DNA of 51,764 nucleotides from Eimeria necatrix (lineage: Eukaryota; Apicomplexa; Conoidasida; Eucoccidiorida; Eimeriidae): assembly GCF_000499385.1 (NCBI RefSeq), contig NW_013654960.1, positions 1 through 51,764 of the forward strand. Reading direction: 5' to 3'. Positions 19,701-29,774 of this stretch are shown piece by piece. The notes under the pieces were generated by a model that saw only the letters and a list, made by a program, of their open reading frames with translations, made no database searches and was not told the origin of the DNA. Each line of letters begins with the position of its first letter. Position 1 is the first letter of the stretch. A program made the position numbers and the translations under genes.

Positions 19701-22118
19701 CTCAGTCTGCAGCTCAGGTGGCTGGGAGTGCTGTCTTTCATTTTGCTGCTGCATATGCTGCTGCATATGCTGCTGCATCTGTTGCTGCATCTGATGCGCC
19801 TGCTGCATTTGCTGCATGTGCCTTTGCATCTGTTGTTGCTGATGGTGCTGTTTCTGTTGATGCTGCTCCTGCAGAAGCGACTGCCAGGGTTGTGCGTCTT
19901 GCTGCTGCTGCTGCTTGTTGAAAGCTTTTGACGGGCTCATTTTAACTTCAAAAGCCTGAAAATCTGTGCTGCACTTCTCCATCTGGCTACCAGTTTCCAT
20001 GCAGTAGTGTTTTTCATTGCTGCTGCTGCTGCTCCTCCTGTGGCATATTTCGGTGGAACTACTGCTACTGCTGCTGCGCCGGCGTCTGCGGAGACAGCAA
20101 GTGCTGCCACTGCGTCCCCATCTGGATGGCAGCAGCCCTTCGGACTGGCGAATATTGGGATCGGCCTGAAAGCCCAGTGCCCACTGCTGCTGTTGCTGCT
20201 GCTCTTGCTGCTCTTGCTGCTGTTGGTGCTGCTGCCGCTGCTGCCGCTGCTGTCGCTGCAGTTGTTCTTGTTGCTCCACCTGCTTGTCCTGGGCTCCACG
20301 TGAACAAGCTGCAATGGAGCATTGGGCTCCAGGGACAACGGAGTTTGCATCAGCAGTAGAAACACAAACTGCAGGAGTAACACTACCTGCTGCGCCTGCA
20401 GGAGGAGTACGTAAGGATGCACCCGTTGTCTGAGGTGTGTCGACAGATCCAATTTGGAGGAACTGGCAAGCAGCAGACTCGTCATCACCGAAAATACTAG
20501 CTGCAGCGGGAGCAAAAGGCTTTTCAGCCTGCTGCAAGGCGCTGCAAAGATCCCCCCTTGACTCCTCTTCTGATGCACCGGGTTTCCATTTGAGTGGCAG
20601 CGCCGCCGTGTCTTGCTGCTGCTCCTGTTGCTCATAGTTTGCCTCACCGCCAGTTTGAAAGCAGGTCCGTGCTTCAGCTGCTGCTTCTGGAATGCATGCA
20701 CAACCGAACATCGGAACAGTGGATACAACCGAAACCTCACCAGCAGCCAACGGTGACTCTGAAGGAAGCCGCAGAACAAAGGAGCAGCAGTCAGCAGCAG
20801 AAGAAGCAGGACTTGCTTCTGCAGAAGCATCAAGTGCTGGCGGCTCCAGATGCTCGCGGCTCAGTTTGTGCTGATTAACAGCTCTTTGCTGCTCAGGTAG
20901 AAGCAGGCCCTGCTGCAGCGGGCTGTGGTACTGCAACTGCTGGGGATGCTGCTGGCGCGGATTATTGTGTGCCTGTTGTGGATGCTGCAAAGATGAATCT
21001 ACTGAATGCACCAATACATCCATTGCAGACACCCTGCTGCTGCTGCTCCTGCTGTTGTCGCTGTTTTTGCCGCTAGACTGAGCTGCTAGGAACGTATACA
21101 GGGGCACAGATGGACGACGAAAAAGGCAGCTGCTGGGGCTGACGGCTTCAGGAGAGTTGGCCACAGATGGCGTTGAAGAAGTGGGACAGCAGGTCACTAG
21201 AGTGCTCTGTCCCTTTTGCTGCTGCCATTCTCTGCTACTCCGCCGACTGTTGCTGTTGCTGTTGCCTTTTTGATAATACGATTGGTCAGGTCTCGTGTCA
21301 AGCCATGAACTGTCCAGGCAGGAACTGTTGCTTGTTTTGCTTGAACTGCTTCTGTTGCTGCTGCCGCCTCTGCTGCTGCTATCGCCTGGGGAACTGGGAT
21401 GCTGGCTGGTTTCGCTTTCTTTCGGTTGCGGATTAGCGGGAAACTGGAGCGGTTGCCTTCTTTCTTCTTCTTGGTGTGGCTCTTGCTGCTGTTGGGACAC
21501 CTGCTGGTGCTGCTGCTGATGGTCCTTCTGGCCCTCTTCCCTGTACTGCTGGTGCGACTCGTTGGGCCGGCTGGCACGGGTGAAAACAGAATCAAGTGCC
21601 GGAGGAGAACTGAAGTCACGTTGTTGCTGCTGCACTGCTTCTGCTGTTGCTACATTTAATCCTGCTGTGGGCGCTGCTGCCGCGTGTGCCTCTGCTCTGT
21701 CTGTTGTTTCTGCTATTGATGAAGATGCATGCAGGTTGCATCGTTCCACTGGGAGGACTGCATGTTTTTGAGGTATCTCCGCGGTTGTTGCTTCTGTTGC
21801 GGCCGCTGCCCTTGTTACGCTGCTCAGTTTCGTTGCTGAAGGCGACTCTGCAACAGGGTTGATTCCCGTGTTTGTGAGTCCTGTATGCAGCTGATCACCC
21901 GCAGCATCATCAGCCGCATTCCTTTTGCGTTCAACTGCAGGAAAAAAGCTGCTAGGAACAGCAGCTGGAGGAGCAGGAGAAGGAGGAGGAGGAGCAGCAG
22001 CAGAGCCTGAATCTGCTGCCGCAATGTTTGATCGTTGTTTCGCAACCGAAAGCCGCTTCAGCCACATGTTGAACCTGAGCGTTGCCGTGAGCGACAGCAA
22101 AAGCAAAAGCATGAGCAT
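16758..22118 (-). CDS. Giant glutamine-rich protein of unknown function
   Basis: One uninterrupted frame of about 1,786 residues from the first ATG (22118); the frame stays open 17 codons further upstream with no ATG. I do not recognise the family. Residues 1-15 are very hydrophobic (MLMLLLLLSLTAT) and could be a signal peptide or signal anchor. Most of the protein is Gln-, Ser- and Ala-rich with long homopolymers, typical of Eimeria. About residues 1050-1430 are the least repetitive part and look helical (for example RLFNEWAVAVQVL and AVAEQLEQKYL), so any real fold is probably there. Short Cys clusters occur, such as CPSPSWAGKCFCCG near 1530. The C-terminus is again nearly pure Gln-rich. The lack of introns over 5.4 kb contrasts with the 18-exon neighbour. 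An upstream exon is possible. Confidence 0.62.
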   Translation of the reverse strand: MLMLLLLLSLTATLRFNMWLKRLSVAKQRSNIAAADSGSAAAPPPPSPAPPAAVPSSFFPAVERKRNAADDAAGDQLHTGLTNTGINPVAESPSATKLSSVTRAAAATEATTAEIPQKHAVLPVERCNLHASSSIAETTDRAEAHAAAAPTAGLNVATAEAVQQQQRDFSSPPALDSVFTRASRPNESHQQYREEGQKDHQQQHQQVSQQQQEPHQEEERRQPLQFPANPQPKESETSQHPSSPGDSSSRGGSSNRSSSSKTSNSSCLDSSWLDTRPDQSYYQKGNSNSNSRRSSREWQQQKGQSTLVTCCPTSSTPSVANSPEAVSPSSCLFRRPSVPLYTFLAAQSSGKNSDNSRSSSSRVSAMDVLVHSVDSSLQHPQQAHNNPRQQHPQQLQYHSPLQQGLLLPEQQRAVNQHKLSREHLEPPALDASAEASPASSAADCCSFVLRLPSESPLAAGEVSVVSTVPMFGCACIPEAAAEARTCFQTGGEANYEQQEQQQDTAALPLKWKPGASEEESRGDLCSALQQAEKPFAPAAASIFGDDESAACQFLQIGSVDTPQTTGASLRTPPAGAAGSVTPAVCVSTADANSVVPGAQCSIAACSRGAQDKQVEQQEQLQRQQRQQRQQHQQQQEQQEQQQQQQWALGFQADPNIRQSEGLLPSRWGRSGSTCCLRRRRRSSSSSSSTEICHRRSSSSSNEKHYCMETGSQMEKCSTDFQAFEVKMSPSKAFNKQQQQQDAQPWQSLLQEQHQQKQHHQQQQMQRHMQQMQQAHQMQQQMQQHMQQHMQQQNERQHSQPPELQTEQAAVSPVTAAAEAAFCCSYRKSGSCCGSRKVVPASCCSRGHIDPRQVGGTLKEELQLLHQLQQHDHTRGDDVVFACTPTLCPSHRGQQQHQKQQQLIRLHQALLQQKLKHPMHHPMCGAETAESTPLCLGAAARAANSADGQQLQHTEGWSCCCSTTASSGARGRASTPPSACNKAPNFSSPQMACCSPQVVWMCSNSSSSSSSCLCGQGGLRCLPQQRYTPLSPLLEGTEKFATAEETRLATAAATVAELPLMQRLLQQLQAESVACCSAAMDLGEDPLLWSQETQAATRAALTSLSAAACTAGAANSARSETVALSAESVGGRILSSQQNKRLFNEWAVAVQVLQAETAKKLAALRAQHEDRQVPASKSIGLESSNTDTAAAGNMQECAVSQATPQTTTVEATNTAKAMVQAADKVAVAEQLEQKYLSVTSSIQAQTITSARFLLQFCPEAEVYVQLTLLREQLTREVVVGLRMAAAAPTVAAPSGSPIEKIVAAPSAAERGDVRTLFHAVAEKKQLLQRLGATKQQPLQQWLKEAPALEQLAAMEDALWGGRGVSRTSWLYTSAAVFAAVDCLVTETLQEISAAIRHKQENFSALLAHQCYQQHVNHQNKMVQVELREQHLRPRRNTAPAAAVAVAAPTATCARTPSLDAVVGSTAPDGQVFQLQHSPLSYCTLSAGQQQQQQQLHLSGQSPWHLQSGAELAVPTAASANAAPPEAGTGTAAQNHLLLHIPNICPSPSWAGKCFCCGNSRNSVSSSSKASGECKASASCCKSQVSSKMSNSNGNRHGYLQPHRRCTSPTGRWCAVTPATETGHDGICCSSKRNGSVSIPLRSPMWQQQELQAQQSLQQQLLLQAQQQQRQYSWQQQPVQHFNVLMQQQQQQQHGVLQQQYPILLHLQEQQQHPQPHMLPLIQQHHSDMTPTFHGFEAMAFPASDMQQQKHHHHQHGQQLLQAVFLPPQQQLQQQQQLQQQLLTPQHY

Positions 22119-22519
22119 CAGCAGTAGAAACTTTGGGCCAATAAATCTTCCTCTGGGAATCCACCACAAGAATTAATTTTGAAAGGATTTGCCTTCGCAG
22201 CAGCTGCTCTTCTGAGTTGCATTGCCCCCCAAATCTATCCATAGAGACCACTGGTGTTACGCACTCCCTGCACCTATTTATGCTGCATGCTATGGCTCTC
22301 GCTGTTTCTCTTTGTGATGTGTTTCCTCACCTCACGTTGCCCGCCTTGTCCTTAGGCGTCAGCTGGTAGGCTTTGTCCAGCAGCAGGGACGACAAAGAAG
22401 GCAAACACACATGCAACACCGTGCGGAAATGCTGCCTGCATACGCAAATACCGAACCATAATACCTTGAACTACATGCCATGATTGGTCAAAAGTATTAC
22501 AACGTATTAACGTAATCCG
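22119..22519. other. Intergenic region
   Basis: About 400 bp between the start of the Gln-rich gene and the 3' end of the small membrane-protein gene. It should hold the promoter of the former. I see no gene or repeat of note. Confidence 0.5.
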
Positions 22520-23178
22520 TCAGAAGTTGAAGGCAGTAAATGTAAGCGCAGAGATGAACACCACGAGGACTGCACCTAGCTGCAGCAGCAACAAAAAGCA
22601 TAAAGCTGACCGGCTGATGACTTGAGATTTCTGAGTGTCAAAAAGAGCAAAGGCCGCTCCCAGGGCCTCACTCCCCACTCCTCGAGGCGACGCTGCTGGC
22701 GCGCCTCTCCCTCCTTGCTGCTGCTTCGGGGAATCCCCTGGAGCTGTTGCCGAATCCACCACTTCGATGGCCCAGCAAAGAGACTCCTCATAAGCGGCAT
22801 GCCTCTCGTGCATCAGACGGCCGAAGAAGTAGCCCGCAGTCAACCTGAAGTAGCAGCAGCAGAAACCAAGAACAACATACAATGCATCAGCGGCAGTGTA
22901 CGGCAAATGGCTCACTGTTCCCCTTGCTGCTGCTGCATGAGGGCACCTGCACGAAAGGCTCGAGCGTCAACCCTTCGTTCACGAAAAATGGATTTACTTG
23001 CTGTGGGCCTAGACAGTAGGAGCAGCAGAAACACAGCGGTACGAGCAGCAGCAGCGGTCGCAAGAAATACGTACACTGGAGAGAGGCACTGAGTTTGAAT
23101 CTGCTGGAGAGCAATGCCCACTTCAACTTGAGAGACGTGCGCCTCTGCCAAGTCCACGAAGGCCTCCAACCAAGCCAT
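22520..23178 (-). CDS. Small predicted membrane protein
   Basis: Two exons, 22916-23178 and 22520-22844, join in phase 2 through a short 71-bp intron (donor GTGAGC, acceptor CTTCAG) to give 195 residues. The start MAWLEAFVDLAEAHVSQ is followed by an apparently helical segment. A hydrophobic span around residues 38-57 comes next (VYVFLATAAAARTAVFLLLLL). A basic loop (FRERRVDARAFRAG) and a second domain with FFGRLMHERHAAYEESLCW follow. A C-terminal span (LLLLQLGAVLVVFISALTF) ends six residues from the terminus. Two or three membrane segments with a hydrophobic end suggest an endomembrane protein, but I do not recognise the family. The gene lies just downstream of the kinase gene on the same strand, with its own ATG. 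Confidence 0.52.
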
Positions 23179-23421
23179 GGTCAAAGTCCTCTCTACCAGT
23201 CAGCGGCAACAACAGCAGCAACATTGGCAGTGAACTATTCTTAAAACCAAAGACCGCCTGAAATTCTGCAGCTGCATCTGGGAGCCAGTCACTCAAGCAA
23301 GCCTGCAAGTCCTTCACTGCTTCCGCTGCAGCTCATGCAGCAACGGCAGCGGCAGCAGCAACAGCAGCAGCAGCAGCAGCCGCAGCATCTTCTATGTTGA
23401 ACGCAAGCAATGCGCATCAGA

Positions 23422-26400
23422 CTAACCGAGAAGAGCAACTTCTTCTGCTTCTGTCAGCACCCTCTCCTCAAGAGCAGAACTCTGTATAGCTTTCCCTGTA
23501 CGCTGTTGCATGTCATTGTCAGAAGCGCTAGGGGGATCCGCAGTGCGAAACTGCGAAGCGGCACCAAGCACACTCATGTCCTTATCCACAGAGTCGGAAA
23601 GGGTTTCGGTAGGTCCTTGCTCTGTTTGCTGCCACGCCCGCCACAGAATAAACAAGGCAGATGACCGGTCGGCTAGCCTGCAGGAGCAGTACGTGTAGCA
23701 GCAGCAGCAGCAGCAACAGCAGGAGCAAAGCAAAATGGTGCCTGGACTAGTTTGACACAGGCAGCCAGACGAGCTTCCAGACAAATTTTTGGTGTCTGTT
23801 AAGTTCTCCCTGCTCACTAAAGCAAGCGCAGCCGCACTTGCTGCTGTTGGAAGCGCTGCTAAAGTGCCTTTTGAAAGCTGCCGTAGCCGCTGCACTGTAA
23901 TGTGCGCTCACCGTTCTGTGATTCTGCCAAAGATAATTTGGAGGTACTCGTCAGTGAAGACAGCAAAGGATGGAGCTCTTGCCTCTCTTCGCGTCCTAGG
24001 CTTCTCTCCTCGCTGCTGCACCTGCTGCTGCGCCCTCTCCTGCTCGTCCTGCTGCTGTCGTCCCTGCTGCTGACGATCTTCTAAAACCTCGTCTCCTCCG
24101 AGCATTTCTGAGCCTGAAGTTAATCCCAAATCAACAGATTCTTCTTCGATGTGCATGTGCTGCTGGTGGTGTTCCCTCTGTTGTCGCTGCTGGCGCTGCT
24201 GCTGTTGCTGCTCAGCCTCCGGCTGCAGCGGCAGAATCAGGGCCGGCGCCTGTCTGCGCCTGCGTACGAACGCCTGCAGAAACGGGTCCCTCAGTAGGTG
24301 TGTGGGAGTAGGGCGTCTTGCGGGGTCCTTCTCGAGCATTGAGAATAGAAGGCGAGAAAGGTGGGGCGTGTAGATACTACTAATGGGTTCAACGGGGGCA
24401 AAAGCAATGGTCCAGACTAGCGAAATGAAGGAGTCCGCAGAGAAGGCATTGCGGTAAGTGCACAACTCGTACAAAACGCAGCCCAAGGCCCAAACATCAC
24501 TTTTTATAGTGTACGGGCGAGACTCCAGCATTTCTGGTGACATGTATTGGGGAGTACCCACAGCTGTCTTCGCCACTCCTAGAGTGGCTGACATCACCTT
24601 ACTAATGCCAAAGTCCCCAATTTTCAAAGACAAGCCGCTGCCTTCGGGGCAGATAGAACACTTAGAGCCTACAGGGTCCACAGCGCCAGCAGAAAAGCAT
24701 CCACTTTCAGGGTACCCATCTTGCTGGGGCCCGCCTGCGCCACAGTTTCTATGGGCCTGCGGCGACTCCGCCTCCGCTGCAGGAGAGAGTAAAATGTTGC
24801 TGGGTTTCAGGTCTCTGTGAAGCACTCTCTGCGAATGCACGTATTTAAGCCCCCGCAGCAGCTGCAGCAGCCACTCTAGGATTTGCTGCTCTTCCAGCAG
24901 CTGCGGCTTTTCTTGGCTGGACAGGGAGGAGCTGCCGCTACCTCCGTTTCTACCGCTGTTGTGGGGCTCTCTGGGGCTGCTAGGGGGTGCTCGTCTTTGC
25001 TCTATAAACGAGGTCAGGTCCCCTCCCGAACAGTATTCCATCACTATCACTAGGAATGTATTCAGTATCACAAAGGACTCCACGCAACGAACCACTGAGG
25101 GGTGGCGCAGGCGCTTCATTAACTGCACGCACACAACGGAAATAGAGACATAAAGTGAAAGAACACAAACACAAATTGAAACGCACACATGAAAGGAAAG
25201 ATCACACACTCTAACACACAGAAGCAGAGCTAATATTTTTAGACGCCCTCAGGAAGGCCGAAAATTCAAGAAAATGCAGACCATCCCAATGCAGACAATG
25301 ATGCAAACTAAGAGCGCAAGAGCAGCTGAGTCCGAATCACAGACAAGACTGGAAAACAAACAGCTACACAAGCAGAAGCACAGGCACTCAACAAGGCACA
25401 GATTGTTGTTGGCGCATCATGAGCTCTTGGCCGAAAACAAGAAAACTATTCTCTCCAGTCTCAGTCTCAGTACGGCCGAAACAAGAAAACTATTCTCTCC
25501 AGTCTCAGTCTCAGTACTAGTTGTGACGTATAGATTTCGGGGCTCTCTGCGAGAAGAAGCACGGGAGGCAAGAAACCAATAGGCAAGCAAAATGACACTG
25601 TGGCACAGGACTTGTCAGGCGCACACAGAAAGCCACAGACAAACGAGCAGAAAGAACCATATATGGAAACTGAAACACAAGAAACTAGATCCACAACAAC
25701 TGCAATAGGCGCAATAGCTGCAGTAGCTGCGTAGCTGCAATAGCTGCAATAGCTATTTTGCCCAAAGGCAGGGAACAATGAGTCTAATTGGTGCGTTTAA
25801 ACGATCATAAGACGGCGATGCAAAAATGCAGCAACACAAGCAAAAGTGAGGTCAAGGCGGATTACGGGTAAAACGGCACTGAGAGTGCCGAACCAGACAC
25901 TGGGCATATCAGCAACAGCTGGCGAATATGAATGACCTTTTCCAAACAGGAAGCAACAGAGACACTGGAGAAGAATGCAGGCAGGAGTCACACTGGAAGC
26001 AGAAGCAGAGGACAATAGCAATACTACAGCTTTTGCTTCATGAGCAAGCGGTGGCGGGGAAGTTCAAGTAGGAGAGAGAAACAAAACCAGAGACAGAAAT
26101 ACGGAATGGGAAGCAGCGTCACATCACCTAATGGCAACTAACTCGGGATTGTCATATTTGCTTCCTTTGAACTATCTCTTCTTTTGTTTAAGTCCATTAC
26201 CTACTGCTGAGGGAAGCTGTTGCTGCTGCGGCTTCCCATGGGAGTGCAGCCTGCCAATACTGCCTCTGTTTCTGCTGCAGCGGCAGCATAACTACTCTTA
26301 CTACTGTAAGTTCCGGTATTGTTGTTTGGCTATCAGTGGAAGCAGCAGCTATTATCTGACCTCCGCCTCCTGCAGGCTGAGTTTCCTGTCCCTCTCATCG

Positions 26401-27026
26401 AGGCAGCTCAAGTCGATTTGCTTCGCCAGCCATTCGCTCGAGTCTGAGAGCCGACGGACTTTATATGCAACACCGAACTGGCCGCGCCCTGCAGCAGCGG
26501 CAGCAATACCAGCGACAACAGCAATGGCAGCAGCAACAGAGAAAGCACCAACAGCAGTATTTGCTGATGGGACGCAAAAACTACTTTTGCTGCAGCTGCA
26601 TCAGCGCTAGAGAACGGCATGCTGAGCGAGCATCTGCAGCTTTATGAAATGCCAGCCGCGGCTGCAGGAGGCATAGCTCCTGCTGCGACTGCCGCTATGG
26701 ATGCAAATAAGTAACTGCATTGCCTCAGCCCTGCAACTCCAGCAGCATCAAAAGAAAACTAGGCTCATGTCCCCTTAGGGTTCGTCCCCTAAGTGTTTCA
26801 CACAGTGTTCAGCAGCAGAAGCTCGAGACGCAGCAGCAACAACCACAGCAACAGCAGGAGATGCAGTAACAAGTGCAAGACACAGCAAAGGCATCAGCAC
26901 CAGCAAACGCGACGAAGCCAGCAGCTGCAGAAGCCACTTCGGCTCACCAACAAAGGCTATAATTTCGTATCCGTGCGAAGTGAAATCGACAGTGCTGTCG
27001 CGGGGCGGAAGCTGCAGCGTCAGCAT
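23422..27026 (-). CDS. NEK-like serine/threonine protein kinase
   Basis: Four exons, 26948-27026, 26361-26488, 23912-25122 and 23422-23677, join in frame to 557 residues. The catalytic domain starts near the N-terminus: YEIIAFVGRGQFGVAY holds the Gly-loop (27-32), split by a phase-1 intron. The ATP-binding Lys is in AKQID (K49). Further motifs are MEYCSGGDL, HRDLKPSN (171-178), GDFGISKVM (DFG 239-241), GTPQYMSPEML, SDVWALGCVLYEL and the conserved Arg in DPARRPT. The order and wording (QEAE before LMKRLRHPSVV, then HRDLKPSN) fit the NEK group, which acts in cell division and centrosome or cilium biology. About 45 extra residues lie between HRD and DFG, and another Ser-rich insert lies before the E helix. 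The tail is Gln-rich, then acidic. The first ATG in the first exon was used; a GTG further upstream was ignored. Confidence 0.87.
25429..25516. repeat. 45-bp tandem duplication in the kinase intron
   Basis: A unit running from GGCCGAAA through CTATTCTCTCCAGTC to AGTCTCAGTAC is present twice head to tail. The copies differ by one A in the poly-A stretch. It lies in the kinase intron 25123-26360. Confidence 0.88.
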
Positions 27027-27444
27027 CTTGAAGCTGCTTGCTGCTGCCACAAATGCTCCTGCCGTTGCTGCTGCTGCGGTTGCCAGGCTGAATGGCCGCA
27101 GGCCGCTGTTTTCCTAACGCTTGCCCGCTGGAACAGCTATTTCTGGTGCTGCGTCTCCTGAACTGCGTATCTTGAGCTGCTGATCATGCAGTTGTTGCCG
27201 CTGTTGCTGCTGTTGACGCTGCGTTGTGACAGTCTGAGGCCACTGGACATCCTGTATGGAGGCTCTGAGCTCTTGTCCACGCTGAAACGGTGTCTGCAAT
27301 GCTACATGCGTTGTTGTTGTTGTTTCTGCTGCTGTTGTTGCTACTTTTCTGCGGCAGATGCTTATCTGCTGCTACTCTCCCTGTTTCCACTGTCGCTGCT
27401 GCTGCTGCTGCAACGCGCAACTGGTGTCAGGGGTGCTGCTGCTA
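27027..27444. other. Intergenic region upstream of the kinase
   Basis: About 420 bp of CTG-rich sequence between the kinase start and the tentative Ala-rich gene. It should contain the kinase promoter. I see no gene. Confidence 0.45.
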
Positions 27445-28224
27445 CTATTTCCTATCGGGTTGTTCCTCAGTGCGTGTCGGATCCTGCTCCTCGCAGTTGC
27501 TTCTACCCCTGGATACAATTGCAGCAACGACGGAAGCAGCAGCAGCAGCAGCGCGACGAGCGGCACGAATGATGGATGAACACACAGATGCTATGGTGTC
27601 GATACAGAAAGAGACCCACTCTGGCAGCACAGACCCCCTGGCTCCTCTCCCTTCCTGTGGCACTGGTGAAGCTGTTGCTGTTTCTGTTGTTTCCACTGCT
27701 GCTGTTTCTCTTATTGTCACCGCCGTAAGTTCTTCTGCAGCTGCTAATTGTGCCGAACCCGCCACTTGTACCACAGTGTCTAATTCTTCTCTGACGAACG
27801 TCGGTACTGCTCTGTCTGCTTCTGTTGCCGCTGTTTCTCCTGCTCCTGCTGGCTGCTGCGGTGACGGCTCTAGTGATGGTGCTGGCGTTGCCGTTACTTC
27901 AGGAGTTGCTGATGCTGCGGGCTCTACCGCTGCTGCTTGTGGAGCCGCCGCTGCTCCAAGTGGTGCTCCTGCACAACAGCAAGGCGGCAATCACAAGACA
28001 CTGCCGCAAGTAAGAGCGCTACTCCTGGTGCTGCTGCCTTGCAACTACTGCCCTTGCTGCTCACCCTGAGGCAGCGAGGGCCAATATGCTCTCTGGTAGC
28101 GAGTGGGGCAGCCGCAACAAACAACTTGAGCTCCCTCTGCAGCAGTGTTGCCGCGTTTGGGGCAGATGAGAGGAATGCTGCAGCAGGCAGTAGACACTAC
28201 ACCACAGTAGGAGTGGAATAGCAT
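27445..28224 (-). CDS. Tentative Ala/Thr-rich hypothetical protein
   Basis: Two exons, 28065-28224 and 27445-27968, join in phase 1 with a strong GTGAGC donor and a TGTGCAG acceptor, giving 227 residues. Exon 1 is Cys-rich and non-repetitive (MLFHSYCGVVSTACC, then CCGCPTRYQRAYW). Exon 2 is Ala/Thr/Pro-rich with one less biased stretch, AVPTFVREELDTVVQV, and a possible helix VSFCIDTIASVCSSIIRAARR. I do not recognise it. The minus strand reads more like protein than the competing plus-strand frame (27290-28069), which is mostly Leu/Cys/Ala from CTG/TGC runs. It could also be an upstream part of the kinase transcript. Confidence 0.35.
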
Positions 28225-29774
28225 GTCCCCGAAGGCTTCAACGACACCCCAGTCTACATTTGACACTAATGTGGCACATTTCAATCTAAGAATGGGTTAT
28301 TTCAAGGGTAACACTGCGGGCCTGTACACGTCACTGGTGTGCTGTCGGCAACGGCGAAGGGCGCTGCTGGAGCACAGGCTGTGTTTGCTCTCGTGTGAAC
28401 CGATTAAACGCAAATCAAACTGGAAATTAGAAATACAAAACCAATGAAAGGTGACAGCGGCACAGCAGCAAGTTTGGAAGGTCACTGACGAGGAAAGAAG
28501 CATCTCAAGATCTTCTTCAGACCAATGGACCAGTTAACACAGAAATGAAGAAAAAAACTCTTCAATTCCTCAATACACCGAAGACTGATAATTGCTTCCT
28601 TTCTACTACAAATGAAGAATTATTCACAAGATTGTCAACATTCAGCAACAATGGAAGCATAATTTGCAGTTTCATCAGTGGCTGCATCACGCACAGTGGC
28701 GATGGGTTGCTGTGAAACTACTAGAATCGTGCGTGGTTGGGAATACATCCTCCAGAATAATTATTTTAATTTTAAAAAAGTTATTTTTCATGAATAGTAG
28801 ATAAACATCCTGTACAGAAATAATACTCTCGTTAATAAGAACAGGCGTTACACTGGATGGATCACAAACAGGTGTCTGTATAGTATGCTGCTTATATAAG
28901 TCAAGTAAAGAACAAGTAAGTAACGGAATAAAGCAACCGTAATGCTATATATCGCAGAAGATACATTGTTCTGTTGCATATACACGTCCCACACTTTCCG
29001 CACTGCAGTCCTAAGGAGGTCTACTTAAAACAAGAAAGTCGTAATTTCCCATATTTTTAGCGGGCGAAAAAGTTTATAAACGAAACGAATGATGGAAAAC
29101 GATTAAGGGGGATGGTGTATACAAACTCTAGAAGTTTGACATGATGTTCCTCAGACACGCTGCGGATGGCGGGCTTCGCAGCAGCAGGATTGCAACAGAA
29201 ACAGCAGTAGCACCAGCACTTGGTACTGACGCTGTTCACGTTGTTGCTGAGTCAACTGGTGCTACTGACCCTTTTGCAGCAGCACGTGCCGCAACAGAAA
29301 CAGCAGCATTAATCCTCGCTGCTGCTATTCTCATTGTTGCTGCATCTCCAGTGCCGCTGGTGCAGCGCAAAGGTTGAAGAGACGTTGACAGCAGCAGTAG
29401 CAGCACTTGCTGCTGCTGCTGTATATGTTGAAGCCTCTTCCACCAAGCTGCTGCAGATACCAATGCTGCGGGAGCAGCTACGGGAGCCGGGATCGGAGCA
29501 GCAGCAGCAGTTGTTGCCGCTCACGATTTTGCCGCTGCAGTGGTCCACGGGAAGCGGCATCTCCTACTCCTTCTCACTACGGTTGAGGGGACAGTTGTTG
29601 TCATCAGCCTCGAAGACAGTGCTACTAAATACCGAAAAACAAACGATGCATATCTTCTAGGTACACACCACTCATTATGTGGACATTGATAGGTGAATAT
29701 TCCATAGGCCTGCGGCCTCACTCATTGTGAATATTATGGGTGGATGAATATTCGGAAGGCCTCGAGCCCCACAT
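28225..29774. other. AT-richer intergenic region
   Basis: About 1.5 kb with no supportable gene. 28540-29110 is the most AT-rich part of this half of the window. 29140-29660 is CAG/CTG-rich and carries short frames on both strands that I cannot distinguish from repeat-driven artefacts. The part near 29660-29774 should hold the 3' UTR of the Cys-repeat gene. Confidence 0.5.

Noticed and set aside
25123..25209. N-terminal extension of the kinase exon (Cys/Val/Ser-rich)
   Set aside because: It is intron read-through. The upstream exons supply the Gly-loop and Lys in the correct phase.
27290..28069. 259-codon plus-strand frame
   Set aside because: Mostly Leu/Cys/Ala from CTG/TGC runs. The minus strand gives a two-exon frame with better splice sites and less biased sequence.
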